Origin: Hippasteria phrygiana
Taxonomy: Eukaryota > Echinodermata > Asteroidea > Valvatida > Goniasteridae
NCBI GenBank assembly: GCA_037893225.1
Contig: JAZGUH010000117.1
Location: 3,782,001-3,846,000, forward strand
Direction of reading: 5' to 3'
DNA: 64,000 nt
This document shows positions 50,601 through 54,822 of this stretch, piece after piece. Both the position numbers and the translations under genes were made by a program. A model generated the notes under the pieces. That model did no database searches. It was not told the DNA's origin and saw only the letters and a list, made by a program, of their open reading frames with translations. Positions within the stretch are counted from its first letter, which is position 1. Each line of letters opens with the position of its first letter.

Positions 50601-53600
50601 TACTCCACGTCAATTTCCAATTGTACTGAGAAAAAAAATAATACAAATATGGAGAATGTAGATCTTATCTAAAATGGCATCTGACCTATTTGTGACATGG
50701 ATCAATTTTGCAAAACGCCCAGAAAATGCTCAGTATTGCTTCGCATGCTCAGTGATAGAAGGTACAAACATAAAGGAAAGGATTCATTTCACAGACAAAT
50801 GTCTGAATTTTCAGTTTGACAAATACCCAAGTTCACATGAATATTTCCCCGAACCCTACAAACCTACTGTTATGACTAACCATATGGTCAGTAATACCCC
50901 TCTCTTGGCCTGTGCGGCTCTTGGCTTATGATTGTCAAGAACTAAAGCTACAAATCCATTAACCCAATTTATGTGAGGATGACTCCAGCCTTATGTGATT
51001 CTGATAAAAAGGTTAGACAAAAACCCACAGTAAACAATTGGGGGAGACTTGACTTAAGATGGTTGTAAAATTTAGTTAAAACTGCCCTAAACCTGTTTAA
51101 GTTGATATCTTTATTAGACCCAAGTCTTTTATAAAATGGTGCATTTTTGGTACATTTCACCAAAATTTATACAAATCACATACATGTAACTATAAGACAC
51201 ACATTTTTCTTCATCACTAATTCTTCGAACATGTCAACTGACAAAATTGCTGGCTAACATCCACTGCCAATTTGTTTATGCCTATGGGATGAGACTGAGA
51301 GTTCTTCTTTTACAAGCGGAAAAAAAGTCAACCCTAAACTTTTGTACTGAAGAATGATGCCCCAGGGGTGGAGGTATGGTCACTTCCGGTAATCCACCAT
51401 CCTGAAACCAAATCATGAAATGATGCGCAGGATGTGGAGATAGGCACCACCATAAAAATACACTGGTTCGAAAGCCTAGCCTCTACCGAGAATCCACTGC
51501 AATGGCTTTACTGTTGTACATGTATGTCGAGGATCGCATCTGGAAATTCCTTTTTCTTTTGACATTCAGCCCAAATCAAGGGGAGTCTTATCAACCTTTT
51601 TGACATTCTCAAAGCATCATGCGAACAGTATAAGCCATTACTGGCATTAGAAGAGTAAGCACATTAGAATGGACGTGATTGGTCGCATTGGTCACAGGTT
51701 GGTTGCCATGGTTGTAATATCCTCTTCTGATTGGCTAATAATGGGAAATTATTAGCTGTTCTAATTTCAAAAATGTTGCATTCATCAGTAACGAGAGGGA
51801 TTCCCCAATTAATTCCTTATTTTTATTGGCATTAAAAATTAATTTTTCTGGTTATTACTTTCTTATGACTTTTATGTTCCATGCAAAGATATGTGAATTT
51901 GTGAAAAGTATCTCTCAACTCACGACAGATATTTACTATTCAGAATAAAATCAATTAATATTTGGACTGGTCACAGTGCCATAGGTCTATGTATAAATTG
52001 CATAGTTTGTTTGACCTTTATACCCACAATGCATTGAGAATATCAAAAAGGTTTATTATTGCACCTATCAAATTATCAATAGGCAAATTTCGTGATTTCT
52101 TTTTTTAGATGGTGGATTTGGAATTTACATTTGTCTGTACTGTAGAAGTAGAGAATGCTTATATCTGCACTAACGTTTAAGGCCTAGCCTGTACTACTGG
52201 GTGATTGTGTAGTGTAGGGCCCTGTTCCCTATAGTATAATTAAGGGAACAAAAATCCACTTTTATGTTATTGGAATTGCCAAACTAGTTTATAGTGACAT
52301 TACAAACCAACACGTATGCTGTAGTGTAGATAAAGGGAAGGGTTTTAGTTTTTGAGGGAAATTTTGGGGTAAAGCAATGATAAAGATGACAAAACGCAAC
52401 ACGAGGTAAAGATGGCGATCACCGTGATGCACAGTAAACACGAAAACTGCATTGATTCCCATGGCAACTGCCGTAAAGCGCGTAAGAAAATTTCATTTTC
52501 TACCGCAATAAACTGTTCAAAATTTCTTTTCAAAAAGGCGTCAATAGAAATAAGAGAAGTCTACTTTAGGTTGAAAAAGTCATGTTGGAATGAGAAAAAA
52601 TACCCTAATTTGATCAAAACTCTTTAGTTTTGATAAAATTAGAGTCAAGGTAATTTTTTCTCATTCCAAAATGACTTTTTCAACCTAAAGCAGATTTCTC
52701 TTAATTCTACTGACATCATTTTTGTTAAATTTTGAACAGTCTGTTGATGTGTTGCGGTAGAAAATGCAATTTTCTTACGCACTTTACAGCAGTTGCCAAT
52801 TGCCATGCGAATCAACGCGGGTTTGCGTGTATACTGTGCGTCGCGGTGCAGTGATCGGGAGGTGATCACCAATTTTATTTTCGCGTTGCGTTTTGTCGTC
52901 TTCATCGTCGCTTTACCCCAAAATTTTCCTCAAAAAATAAAACCCTGTCTTTTATCTACGGCATACCTGTTGGTTTGTAATGTCGCTAACTAGTTTGGCA
53001 ATTCCAATAACCTAAAAGTGCATTTTTGTTCCCTAGTACTACCTTGTACCTACCCCTAGAACTATGGGGTTCCGACATTTTCCCATAGGCTAGTACAGCA
53101 AGAATAAGAAAGTCATTCCCATGCAATCACGTTTCTACATTGTACACGAGAATTACTGCACGGTTTTCCCCAAAAATCATAATATGCCGCATTTACATCC
53201 TCACCTTGCATGCGCCAAGTCAATTTTCGCCTGAAACGGTTCCAATTTGCGGAAAACAAATGACAAAAATCTTCAGTCGTTCCGAAGCGATCACACACAC
53301 ACACCATCGAGGAAGCCGCACACACGAAGCTCCCGTTTGATATCCCGGCATGCATCCTGCCGGGTCATGTGCGGGGGGCCGTGGGTCGGTCAAGTCATGA
53401 TTATTCATCGAAAATTTGAAGCGCGGTACGAACGGCAGGCAACTGCCGCGTGTCCGGCCGTTACCGTCTCTGCGCTGCATGCATTGCCTGTCGTACCGCG
53501 CTTCAAATTTTCGATGAATAATCATGACTTGTCCGACCCACGGCCCCCCCGCATGACTCGGCAGGATGCATGCCGGGATACCAAACAGGAGCTTCGTGTG

Positions 53601-54326
53601 TGTGCGGCTTCCTCCATGGTGTGTGTGTGTGATCGCTTCGGAACGACTGGAGATTTTTGTCATTTTTTTTCCGCAAATTCGAACCGTTTCAGGCGAAAAT
53701 TGACTTGGCGCATGCAAGGTGAGGATGTAAATGCGGCATATTATGATTTTTGGGGAAAACCGTGCAGTAATTCTCGTGTACAATGTAGAAACGTGATTGC
53801 ATGGGAATGACTTTCTTATTCTTGCTGTACTAGCCTATGGGAAAAATCGGCGTCTTTCTATGGGGTTCCTGTCGGAACCCCATAGTTCTAGGGGTACCTT
53901 GTAGTTTTTTGTACCTTGTACCTTGTAGATCATACCTCCTTAAAACATCCTCATGGGAGTATAACTGGAGGCTTGATGAGGGTGGTGCACTGCTTAATAA
54001 AACTTATTTACCCCGCTGATTAATGACTGGAATTTGGTTGTAGATGTTGCACAAATGATTGGATGAGATAATGTGTTCCACATATCGATTGAAACATGGA
54101 GGAAGGATGATTGAAACTACTTCCCCTTTGAGTTTGAAAAGTGTTTATTTTTAACCGTTTTCACTAAAAACAAAACACAGATATCCATCAAAATGCAACA
54201 CAAATGTACCTTAGCTGAAATTTTGGCTAAATCACCTATCGACGTAGGTCCAGAGGCATCAGGCTGGTCAGAAAGCAAGTCTGAATCGTAGTTTGGAACA
54301 GACGAATCTCCACTCATGTCCGCCAT
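13313..54326 (-). CDS. SNX4: sorting nexin 4 (SNX4), 12 coding exons, complete
   Basis: PX-BAR sorting nexin. Members bind PI3P on early endosomes and drive tubule-based recycling (for example of transferrin receptor) and autophagy-linked trafficking, often paired with SNX7 or SNX30. Coding exons on the minus strand: 54326-54210, 46422-46301, 39245-39107, 38106-37906, 31778-31723, 30384-30312, 21619-21492, 19850-19761, 18273-18180, 17099-16945, 15790-15676, 13360-13313. The lengths sum to 1,338 nt (445 residues plus TGA; human SNX4 has 450). All introns are GT-AG and all phases match. The PX domain spans about residues 40-190, with RRYSEF at 98-103, the proline loop VPPLPEK at 119-125 and ERRRVGLEGF at 146-155. 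The BAR region spans about 200-445 and includes HGNYGRVFSEWSGIEQEMGD and the C-terminal end CFQKM. No frameshift or stop is seen. Identification is from remembered family sequence, not a search. Confidence 0.95.
13425..14288. mobile_element. ~0.86-kb TIR element with internal 12-bp minisatellite
   Basis: The left end AGCTCTTTACACACTAGA pairs with the right end TCTAGTGTGAAAGGGGCT. GGGTTGA/TCAACCC words recur throughout both halves. A tandem array of CAACCCTGCGCC (about 12 units) occupies about 13527-13672. Long ORFs on both strands here are translations of the array and not genes. Confidence 0.75.
13527..13672. repeat. 12-bp tandem repeat CAACCCTGCGCC x ~12
   Basis: Nearly perfect 12-nt period with a single C-to-T change in the last unit. 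A period divisible by three gives the artefactual repeat peptides in every frame. The homogeneity suggests recent expansion inside the older element. Confidence 0.95.
14473..15063. mobile_element. TTAA-flanked MITE, family E copy 2
   Basis: TTAA then AGGTAGAGTACATGATTGG at the left; CCAATCGTGTACACTACCT then TTAA at the right. Shares GGATTTGGGGGTTAGTATTT and the GACAGCACACC-TGGTGCCA segment with 11285-11716. Confidence 0.8.
15676..15790 (-). CDS. SNX4: SNX4 exon 11 (BAR region)
   Basis: Encodes KFIQNALAEVERFKKQRTTD, then LKEILINYAILQIKLSKR (residues 393-430); human has EFVKNAWADIERFKEQKNRDLKEALISYAVMQISMCKK. The acceptor is GAGAATAG, the donor AAAAGG|GTAAGA, ending in phase 0. Confidence 0.95.
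15867..16056. mobile_element. piggyBac-type MITE (TTAA, CCCTAAC ends)
   Basis: TTAA-CCCTAACTCCC at the left and GCAGTTAGGG-TTAA at the right, 190 bp. It contains CATCAAAATTAGACAAAACC and TGGTGCCAAGGC, shared with 49581-49801. Confidence 0.75.
16396..16813. mobile_element. TTAA-type MITE interrupted by a second TTAA-type MITE
   Basis: The left end TTACCCCCCGACTCTAAGG and the right end GGGTTAGAG-TTAA belong to the family that includes 49581-49801 and 20805-21040 (shared GCACATT.TTTGCACTTTAAC and GACATCAAG). The interior is split at a TTAA by the element at 16437-16651. Confidence 0.75.
16437..16651. mobile_element. piggyBac-type MITE nested in older MITE
   Basis: TTAA-CCCCTTGAAG at the left and CTTCAAAGGG-TTAA at the right, 215 bp. 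Shares AACAATGGATTGAAACTGCA and CGTCATCCGGCCTGG with 45332-45551. TTAACCCTTTG-type ends are typical of piggyBac-like elements. Confidence 0.85.
16945..17099 (-). CDS. SNX4: SNX4 exon 10 (BAR region)
   Basis: Encodes residues 341-391, including SKSFSFRGMRSKIFGPESEE (human RTFSLKGMTTKLFGQETPEQ), then a Gln/Glu-rich coiled coil ending ATQDA and a split Glu codon. The acceptor is GTCATTTAG, the donor CCGA|GTAAGT. Confidence 0.94.
17100..18179 (-). other. SNX4 intron 9
   Basis: (AAAC)n at 17108-17130, poly-G at 17233-17253, poly-C at 18117-18135, and a tandem pair of ACCAATGTG-GAGTTTACTCGACAAG at 17279-17347. A 110-codon minus-strand ORF at 17527-17859 has no recognisable domain and no splice sites that would fit the gene; I treat it as chance. 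Confidence 0.8.
18180..18273 (-). CDS. SNX4: SNX4 exon 9 (BAR region)
   Basis: Encodes SVCRKQEILQYELEKADDML and AAKVLQRNQVM (residues 310-340); human has AVCRKHELMQYDLEMAAQDLASKK. The acceptor is CTGCTTCAG, the donor ATG|GTACGT. A poly-C tract lies in intron 9 about 45 nt from the donor. Confidence 0.94.
18274..19760 (-). other. SNX4 intron 8
   Basis: Holds the TTAA-flanked MITE at 19099-19246. Elsewhere AT-rich sequence; the pair TCTCCCTGATTTTGCGGACT (about 19455) and the inverted AAATCAGGGAGAG (about 19620) may bound a further small element. Confidence 0.75.
19099..19246. mobile_element. piggyBac-type MITE, family F copy 1
   Basis: TTAA-CCCTAACCC and GGGTTAGGG-TTAA at the ends. An internal inverted pair CTGCCAGACGCA / TGCGTCTGGCAG is present. 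The reverse-complement copy is at 41406-41554. It is 148 bp with no coding capacity. Confidence 0.88.
19761..19850 (-). CDS. SNX4: SNX4 exon 8 (BAR region)
   Basis: Encodes YKDYIDDYMNEEEQIADQLK and EYIYFADSL (residues 280-308), with a split codon at each end. Human has IDDILEDEEHYADQLKEYLFYAEAL. The acceptor is ATCCACAG, the donor TCAA|GTAAGA. Confidence 0.95.
20009..20201. mobile_element. TIR element with internal 20-bp array
   Basis: TGGGAGACTTTTGAGA at the left and TCTCAAAAGTCTCCCA at the right form inverted ends. Inside, the 20-bp unit GTTCTGACCATGCACGCGTA is repeated about five times at 20040-20135 with almost no divergence. Confidence 0.85.
20040..20135. repeat. 20-bp tandem repeat GTTCTGACCATGCACGCGTA x ~5
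   Basis: Four identical units and a variant fifth (GTTCTGACCATGCGCAC). The low divergence contrasts with the older flanking sequence. Confidence 0.95.
20244..20610. mobile_element. hAT-like MITE with perfect 8-bp TSD TCAAGATC
   Basis: Ends CAGTGTTCTAGCCAGG and CCTGGCTAGAACACTG are inverted. TCAAGATC flanks it at 20236-20243 and 20611-20618. The core (GCGAAGCCCTTACAGCG, TTTAAGGGGCCCG, TGGTGCAATCCGAGGC) matches the 285-bp repeat units at 3740-4258. It is 367 bp. Confidence 0.93.
20805..21040. mobile_element. TTAA-type MITE (degenerate)
   Basis: TTAA-CTCTACCTAACATTC at the left and GGGAGGGTT-TTAA at the right. Shares the AACCCAATGGCAGATCCCTT/CATCAAGTCCCATG segment with 49581-49801. Confidence 0.65.
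21492..21619 (-). CDS. SNX4: SNX4 exon 7 (BAR core, most conserved)
   Basis: Encodes residues 237-278: KLVDRLYGIHKIHGNYGRVF, then SEWSGIEQEMGDGLQSAGHF and MD. Human has VADRLYGVYKVHGNYGRVFSEWS, making this the best conserved block of the gene. The acceptor is TTGTTTTGCAG, the donor ATGC|GTAAGA. It ends in phase 2. Confidence 0.97.
21775..22290. mobile_element. ~0.5-kb TIR element (TTCAGACGGAGGGC ends)
   Basis: GTTCAGACGGAGGGC (tandemly doubled at the left end) is inverted at the right as GCCCTCCATCTGAAC. GGGCTAGCCC and GGGCTATC words follow inward. CTCCGGAGCTAGAGTTGCAG and GTGGAGCTA words recur inside. Confidence 0.75.
22293..22545 (-). mobile_element. tRNA-derived SINE, family S1 (degenerate copy)
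   Basis: Matches 55176-55430: AGTGAACAAAGAAA, a box B complement (GGATTTGAACCC), a box A complement (GAGCTACG), then TTTGTTCAGGATGCGC and TGTATAGCCAGGGATTAG. It is more diverged than the copy at 55 kb. Confidence 0.7.
22585..22640. repeat. palindrome centred on TTAA with CCTAACCC arms
   Basis: GTTGGAATTAGCAGGATTAG pairs with CTAACCCTGCTAAATCCGAC around AGTTAATC. It looks like two TTAA-type MITE ends fused at a single TTAA. Confidence 0.6.
22863..23482. mobile_element. MITE family A copy 2, split by a SINE
   Basis: Ends CAGGGGTGAATTGGCC and ACAAATCTCACCCCTG. Flanks ATATGTAC and ATATGCAC form an 8-bp target duplication with one mismatch, supporting a hAT-type family. The body is interrupted at TCTATAT by a SINE (22986-23331). 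Confidence 0.88.
22986..23331 (-). mobile_element. tRNA-derived SINE with (ATT)n tail and L2/CR1-like 3' end
   Basis: On the minus strand the order is a tRNA-like head with TGGTCCGATGGTTACC (box A) and GGTTTGAACCC (box B), then a body, then AAGCGCTATATAAGCACGAA and an (ATT)n tail at 22986-23025. The AAGCGCTATATAAG motif is the common 3' end of L2/CR1-mobilised SINEs. TCTATAT flanks both sides (22979-22985, 23332-23338) as a target duplication inside the family A MITE. Confidence 0.85.
23653..23694. repeat. poly-C tract (~42 nt)
   Basis: One of the longest of many G/C homopolymers in the window, interrupted by two T bases near the ends. No gene context. Confidence 0.95.
24200..24300 (+). mobile_element. 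tRNA-like SINE head, family S1
   Basis: GGGCAAGATAGCTCAGTTGG carries a full A box and GGTTCGAATCCC a B box, followed by CAGTTTCTTTGTTCACTTTG, the same 3' continuation as the SINE at 55 kb. The acceptor stem has decayed, so it is a SINE head and not a working tRNA gene. Confidence 0.75.
24420..25500. repeat. degenerate satellite (~75-bp unit) around a hAT MITE
   Basis: Units built from GACTCTGATCAACCTTCAGGA, CTCCTGACTTGGACT, CAGTTTACATTACTCAGGAC and TGAGAATACATACTGAGGA recur with 15-25% apparent divergence (judged by eye) over about 1.1 kb. A family B MITE inserted at 24829 duplicated the satellite word TTACTCAG. Confidence 0.75.
24829..25058. mobile_element. hAT-like MITE, family B copy 3, 8-bp TSD TTACTCAG
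   Basis: CAGAGAGTTGTAGTCGAGTC at the left and GACTCGAATACAACTCTG at the right. Exact TTACTCAG duplications at 24821-24828 and 25059-25066. It has the same interior words as copies 1 and 2 (CAAGCCCAGTC.GAAGTCC, CAATGACAAAGGAATGCCTT). Confidence 0.93.
26202..26892. mobile_element. ~0.69-kb TIR element (GTCGGTCGTGCGATGGT ends)
   Basis: GTTTATAGTCGGTCGTGCGA at the left pairs with CGCACGACCGAATAAACCGG at the right, about 30 bp of inverted repeat. The interior contains CAACATATG.GTAATGCG tandem words and an ORF without recognisable domains. Confidence 0.8.
27470..27489. repeat. poly-G tract (~20 nt)
   Basis: Uninterrupted G run in intron 6 following GTCAAATCTGTTG. Confidence 0.95.
27763..28195. 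mobile_element. TTGCG-rich TIR element
   Basis: Ends GCACCAACTGCGTTAGCTTG and CAAGCTAACGCAGTTGGTGG are inverted. The interior is saturated with TTGCG, TTGCAA and GCGCTA words on both strands, a strong word bias absent from the flanks. Overlapping ORFs on both strands are by-products of this composition. Confidence 0.8.
30312..30384 (-). CDS. SNX4: SNX4 exon 6 (start of BAR helices)
   Basis: Completes the split Arg codon, then encodes KFEDLKNYASELQANITGVL and KVRA (residues 213-236), the opening helix of the BAR-type region; human has RFTDLKHYSDELQ. The donor GCA|GTAAGT is strong. The acceptor TTTAAG is preceded by a T-rich tract but is weaker than the others, so this boundary is the least certain of the twelve. 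Confidence 0.88.
30385..31722 (-). other. SNX4 intron 5
   Basis: I see no transposon with clear ends here. The (TTTG)n run at about 31550-31567 and an ATTAAAAGAACAATACGA segment near 31009, loosely similar to 8468-8500, are the only notable features. Confidence 0.7.
31723..31778 (-). CDS. SNX4: SNX4 exon 5 (PX-BAR linker, 56 nt)
   Basis: A 56-nt micro-exon encoding QDSRLKSLNASFRLKKPD plus two bases of the next Arg codon; human has ADSRLKALNATFRVKNPD. The acceptor is CTCTTACAG, the donor ACAG|GTTGGT. It joins exon 4 in phase 0 and exon 6 in phase 2. Confidence 0.94.
32076..32280. mobile_element. MITE with TAAGGCCGG ends
   Basis: TAAGGCCGGCAATCCATGTG at the left pairs with CACATGGATTCCCGGCCTTA at the right, 205 bp. 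ACTGCGTTATACTTAATGCG and CAATGCGTATTACATTATCC words pair inside. It shares its right edge with the next element. Confidence 0.85.
32279..32449. mobile_element. MITE with AAGGCCAATTTACA ends
   Basis: TTAAGGCCAATTTACACATA at the left pairs with TATATGTAAATTGGCCTTTA at the right, about 170 bp. CGCGACAGTCGCATGAC pairs with ACGCACGACAAAGTCGC. It directly abuts the preceding MITE at a shared TTA. Confidence 0.85.
34593..34859. mobile_element. piggyBac-type MITE, family G copy 1
   Basis: TTAA-CCCTGACCTACC at the left and GGTTGGGG-TTAA at the right. Inside, TTTTGGCGGATTCAGGATAC and GATTTTGATGGATTCAGG units alternate. It is the reverse complement of 50334-50598, and the similarity continues outward from the right edge for about 75 bp. 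Confidence 0.85.
35701..35745. repeat. hairpin (TATGCTCTGACC arms)
   Basis: GTATGCTCTGACCGTCATC and GATGATGGTCAGAGCATAC pair around a short loop. No transcription context supports a terminator or ncRNA role. Confidence 0.7.
35797..35942. mobile_element. piggyBac-type MITE (TTAACTCTTCCGCTAC ends)
   Basis: TTAA-CTCTTCCGCTACGG at the left and CCGTAGTGAAAGAG-TTAA at the right, 146 bp. The centre is the palindromic pair GCCGCTCACAGCGGCT / AGCCGCTCAGAGCGGCT. Confidence 0.85.
36301..37654. mobile_element. hAT-like element with GAGACC minisatellite ends
   Basis: CAGTGTTGTAGTCGAGACC at the left and GGTCTCGAGACCTATAACACTG at the right. TTTTATGG (36293-36300) and TTTCATGG (37655-37662) form an 8-bp target duplication with one mismatch. 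Arrays of GAGACCGAGACC and variants lie just inside both ends (36325-36460 and 37450-37650). The middle is unrelated AT-rich DNA, possibly a later insertion. Confidence 0.65.
37655..37877. mobile_element. MITE abutting the SNX4 exon 4 donor
   Basis: TTTCATGGAGCTGCTAAGCA at the left is inverted as TGCTTAGCAGCTCCGTGAAA at the right; TTTGCTAAGCACAAAA and GCTAAGCAAATTTTTGTG pair inside. Its right end is 28 nt from the exon 4 boundary at 37906. Confidence 0.75.
37906..38106 (-). CDS. SNX4: SNX4 exon 4 (end of PX domain)
   Basis: Exactly 67 codons in phase 0 (residues 127-193). It contains DFIERRRVGLEGFLQRV, matching human DFVERRRIGLENFLLRI, and QQEDGWKEAVHSTGFQAK, matching QEGNWKETVNETGFQLK. The acceptor is TTGTAG, the donor AAAG|GTATAG. 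The ERRR cluster supplies the second phosphoinositide contact of PX domains. Confidence 0.96.
38330..38509. mobile_element. family E MITE, truncated copy 3
   Basis: GACAGCACACCAGGTGCCAT, GATTTCACAGGATGCTTGAG and GCAAATGTTGTATAATTTAC then CTTTAA match the right parts of 11285-11716. The left end is missing. Confidence 0.7.
38744..39093. mobile_element. TTAA-flanked MITE 13 nt from the exon 3 5' splice site
   Basis: TTAA-GGGGACTGTTAGC at the left and TAACAGTCCCC-TTAA at the right, 350 bp, AT-rich inside. In gene orientation the intron reads GTAAGTCCAAGTT and then enters the element. Confidence 0.85.
39107..39245 (-). CDS. SNX4: SNX4 exon 3 (PX core, RRYSEF motif)
   Basis: Encodes residues 81-126 after completing codon 80. 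It carries SLWRRYSEFELLRNYL, whose RRYSEF is the PI3P-contacting motif, and VIVPPLPEKR, the PX proline loop. The donor is AGG|GTAAGT. A TTAA-flanked MITE begins only 13 nt into the following intron. Confidence 0.96.
39602..39799. mobile_element. MITE family A copy 3 (short)
   Basis: CAGGGGTGAGATTGGAC and GACAAATCTCACCCCTG bound a 198-bp internally deleted copy that keeps TCCACGAAATCT, TTTTGCCTAAAGGCA and CCAGATTGCAAAAGAGATTC. No clear target duplication is seen. Confidence 0.8.
40136..40679. mobile_element. piggyBac-type MITE with internal ~42-bp tandem array
   Basis: TTAA-CCCTAACCCTAACCCC at the left and GGTGGGTTAGGG-TTAA at the right. CATCCTCAATCCTCCAAAAT and its inverse ATTTTGGAGGATTGAGG form the sub-terminal repeat. 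About ten units of ACCATTCATCCTCAATCC plus TCCAAAATCCTC and a T/A spacer fill the centre. Confidence 0.9.
41406..41554. mobile_element. piggyBac-type MITE, family F copy 2 (inverted)
   Basis: Reverse complement of 19099-19246, with CCCTAACCCTCCAGGGCATG at the left and TGCGTCTGGCAGGGTTAGGG-TTAA at the right. The left TTAA has mutated to TGAT. Confidence 0.85.
42918..43246. mobile_element. piggyBac-type MITE with tandem array, second copy
   Basis: TTAA-CCCAACCCCCC at the left and GAGGAGGGTTAGGG-TTAA at the right. It has about five units of CTTCAATCACCATTCCTCC then TCAATCCTCCAAAATCCTC. Same family as 40136-40679 but with a different spacer, so the arrays grew independently. Confidence 0.9.
44050..44735. 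mobile_element. family D element copy 2, containing a recombinase-like relic
   Basis: The palindrome at 44056-44215 (GTAAGAATAATTTCATGAGG with inverse ends) is followed by TTTTATACAACGCCTGAATA and the inverted end TTTTTTCAGGTGTTGTATAA near 44725. It matches 10289-10652 at both sides, but here the middle carries about 300 bp of extra sequence with a coding relic. Confidence 0.75.
44299..44508 (-). pseudogene. DUF3504/Crypton-type recombinase N-terminal relic
   Basis: Starts MAAEFPELPWFVLRTDDEIL, then ELVGDADAPNTKKQIKYAVK, RLDEFARHAGTTIEALTDSK and a stop after CFMRD. The NTKK..K.A...L.EF pattern after a short acidic D/E-rich lead resembles the SAM-like start of KIAA1958/DUF3504 tyrosine recombinases of Crypton origin. 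I recognise only the N-terminal pattern; no catalytic R-H-R-Y residues are present. The in-frame TGA at 44299 and the lack of downstream exons make it a relic. Confidence 0.4.
45332..45551. mobile_element. piggyBac-type MITE, same family as 16437-16651
   Basis: TTAA-CCCCTTGGGTACGG at the left and CATACGCAAGTGG-TTAA at the right, 220 bp. Shares AACAATGGATTGAAACTGCA, GGCGTCATCCGGCCTGG and the TTTTTTTGTTACGCC segment with the 16.4-kb copy. Confidence 0.87.
46301..46422 (-). CDS. SNX4: SNX4 exon 2 (start of PX domain)
   Basis: Acceptor TTTCCTTGTAG, donor GAG|GTGGGT. Encodes residues 40-79 and two bases of codon 80, including LEQVEICVTEQEKRTG and VYTVYLVETR, which correspond to the first PX beta strands of human SNX4 (KKIEISVSEAEKRTG and TAYLIETR). 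It starts in phase 0 and ends in phase 2. Confidence 0.93.
47797..48035. repeat. minisatellite of GGTGGTCTGAGACGGAGACCT units
   Basis: Degenerate units of about 20-30 nt (CTGGTGGTCTGAGACGGAGA and shorter CTGGTGGTCTGAGA). The words resemble the GAGACC arrays in the element at 36301-37654. ORFs in several frames here (47517-48206) are repeat translations. Confidence 0.85.
48126..48273. mobile_element. short palindromic MITE (GTGTGTAAATACCG ends)
   Basis: GTGTGTAAATACCGTCAATC at the left and GATTGCCGGTATTTACACAC at the right form inverted ends. ATCGTGGAC words recur inside. 148 bp. Confidence 0.85.
49581..49801. mobile_element. piggyBac-type MITE (TTAA, CCCTAAC ends)
   Basis: TTAA-CCCTAACAGCCC at the left and GGGATGGTTAGGG-TTAA at the right, 221 bp. 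Shares AAACCAATGGCACATTCTTT and GGTGCCAAGGC with 15867-16056, 16396-16813 and 20805-21040. Confidence 0.85.
50334..50598. mobile_element. piggyBac-type MITE, family G copy 2 (inverted)
   Basis: TTAA-CCCTAACCCC at the left and AGGTAGGTTAGGG-TTAA at the right, 265 bp. It is the reverse complement of 34593-34859. The match continues leftwards past the TTAA (TACTACACCGTGTA, GACTTGACTCC region), so a longer unit is shared. Confidence 0.87.
52242..53036. mobile_element. large fold-back element 1 (~380-410-bp arms)
   Basis: The arm at 52242-52621 is the imperfect inverse of 52626-53036, with loop CTTT. Paired marks include AGGGAACAAAAATCCACTTT / CATTTTTGTTCCCT, GATAAAGATGAC region / GTCGTCTTCATCG, and AAGTCATGTTGGAATGAGAA / TTCTCATTCCAAAATGACTT. 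No coding capacity. A solo arm lies at 56748-56893. Confidence 0.92.
53037..53936. mobile_element. large fold-back element 2 (~400-bp arms)
   Basis: The arm at about 53040-53442 is the near-perfect inverse of 53484-53936. The outer ends are TACCTACCCCTAGAACTATG / CATAGTTCTAGGGGTACC, and the inner ends are GAAGCGCGGTACGA / TCGTACCGCGCTTC. The loop is about 41 nt. Two mirror-image 187-codon ORFs cross it and are palindrome artefacts. The right end adds a hairpin that also occurs at window position 1. Confidence 0.93.
54210..54326 (-). CDS. SNX4: SNX4 exon 1 (residues 1-39, start codon)
   Basis: Starts MADMSGDSSVPNYD and ends DLAKISAK, followed by the donor AAG|GTACAT. It is a low-complexity acidic and Ser-rich N-terminal tail, as expected before a PX domain, and is poorly conserved in the family. 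The ATG context AAGATGGCG is strong and no upstream in-frame ATG competes within the nearby sequence. The exon ends in phase 0. The reading frame runs on into the intron to 54117 but that extension has no family match. Confidence 0.88.
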
Positions 54327-54470
54327 CTTGATTCATTCAGCTGGTATTCGGCCAATGTATACTAAAAGAACGGCGAGAATGACGGGAACAGCGAAGTTGC
54401 GATCACAACATCGTGTTGTGATGTGTTGGATGATGCGCGATGCCGATGTTGGCTAAAAATAAAATAGCTT
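54327..54470 (-). promoter_or_regulatory. SNX4 5' flank / probable proximal promoter and 5' UTR
   Basis: The sequence just upstream of the ATG has no TATA box at a usual distance and is richer in CpG (GCGCGATGCCGATG, GAACGGCGAGAATGACGGG) than the surrounding AT-rich DNA. That fits a housekeeping, TATA-less promoter. The transcription start cannot be placed from sequence. Confidence 0.35.
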
Positions 54471-54802
54471 ACTGAAAAACAAACAAACAAACACAATAAA
54501 AACAAAAAACTTTATTGCCAAATTTGAAGAGGAATCGGTCAACATGCAATAGCAACTTTTGTTCATTTTACTTTGAAGTCTAAGTGCATTCGATTGATAA
54601 TAAACAGCAAATTATTAAAAGCTGTCGCATGGGCCCCCGGTTAACAGGTTAAAGGGCTGGGGCCAGAGTCCCCGGCCGCGCCCGAAGAGGTCGACCCTGA
54701 TTTTGATATTGGCAGGGGTGTTTTTTTCTCCTATTTTGTTATTACAAGCGCAGGTTGATCCGAAGGAAGAGGATACATAGGCGTAGCAAGGTCATTTTCA
54801 TT

Positions 54803-54822
54803 GGGGGGGGGGGGGGGGGGGG
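54803..54822. repeat. poly-G tract (20 nt)
   Basis: Uninterrupted G run just upstream of SNX4, about 480 nt from its start codon, on the strand opposite the gene. Confidence 0.95.

Larger units (their letters stand above)
46423..54209 (-). other. SNX4 intron 1 (7.8 kb)
   Basis: Contains a GAGACC/TGGTGGTCT minisatellite (47797-48035), a small palindromic MITE (48126-48273), TTAA-type MITEs (49581-49801, 50334-50598) and two adjacent large fold-back elements (52242-53936). 46430-47790 and 50600-52200 show AT-rich sequence with no named element. Large first introns often hold enhancers, but none can be pointed to here. Confidence 0.85.

Noticed and set aside
50674..50931. 85-codon ORF with CFAC motif resembling a TTF-type zinc finger of hAT proteins
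   Set aside because: The single motif is too short and the flanking residues do not follow the domain pattern.
53220..53810. Two 187-codon ORFs, one per strand, nearly identical
   Set aside because: They are the same sequence read through the two arms of a palindromic fold-back element, and show no domain and no splice signals.
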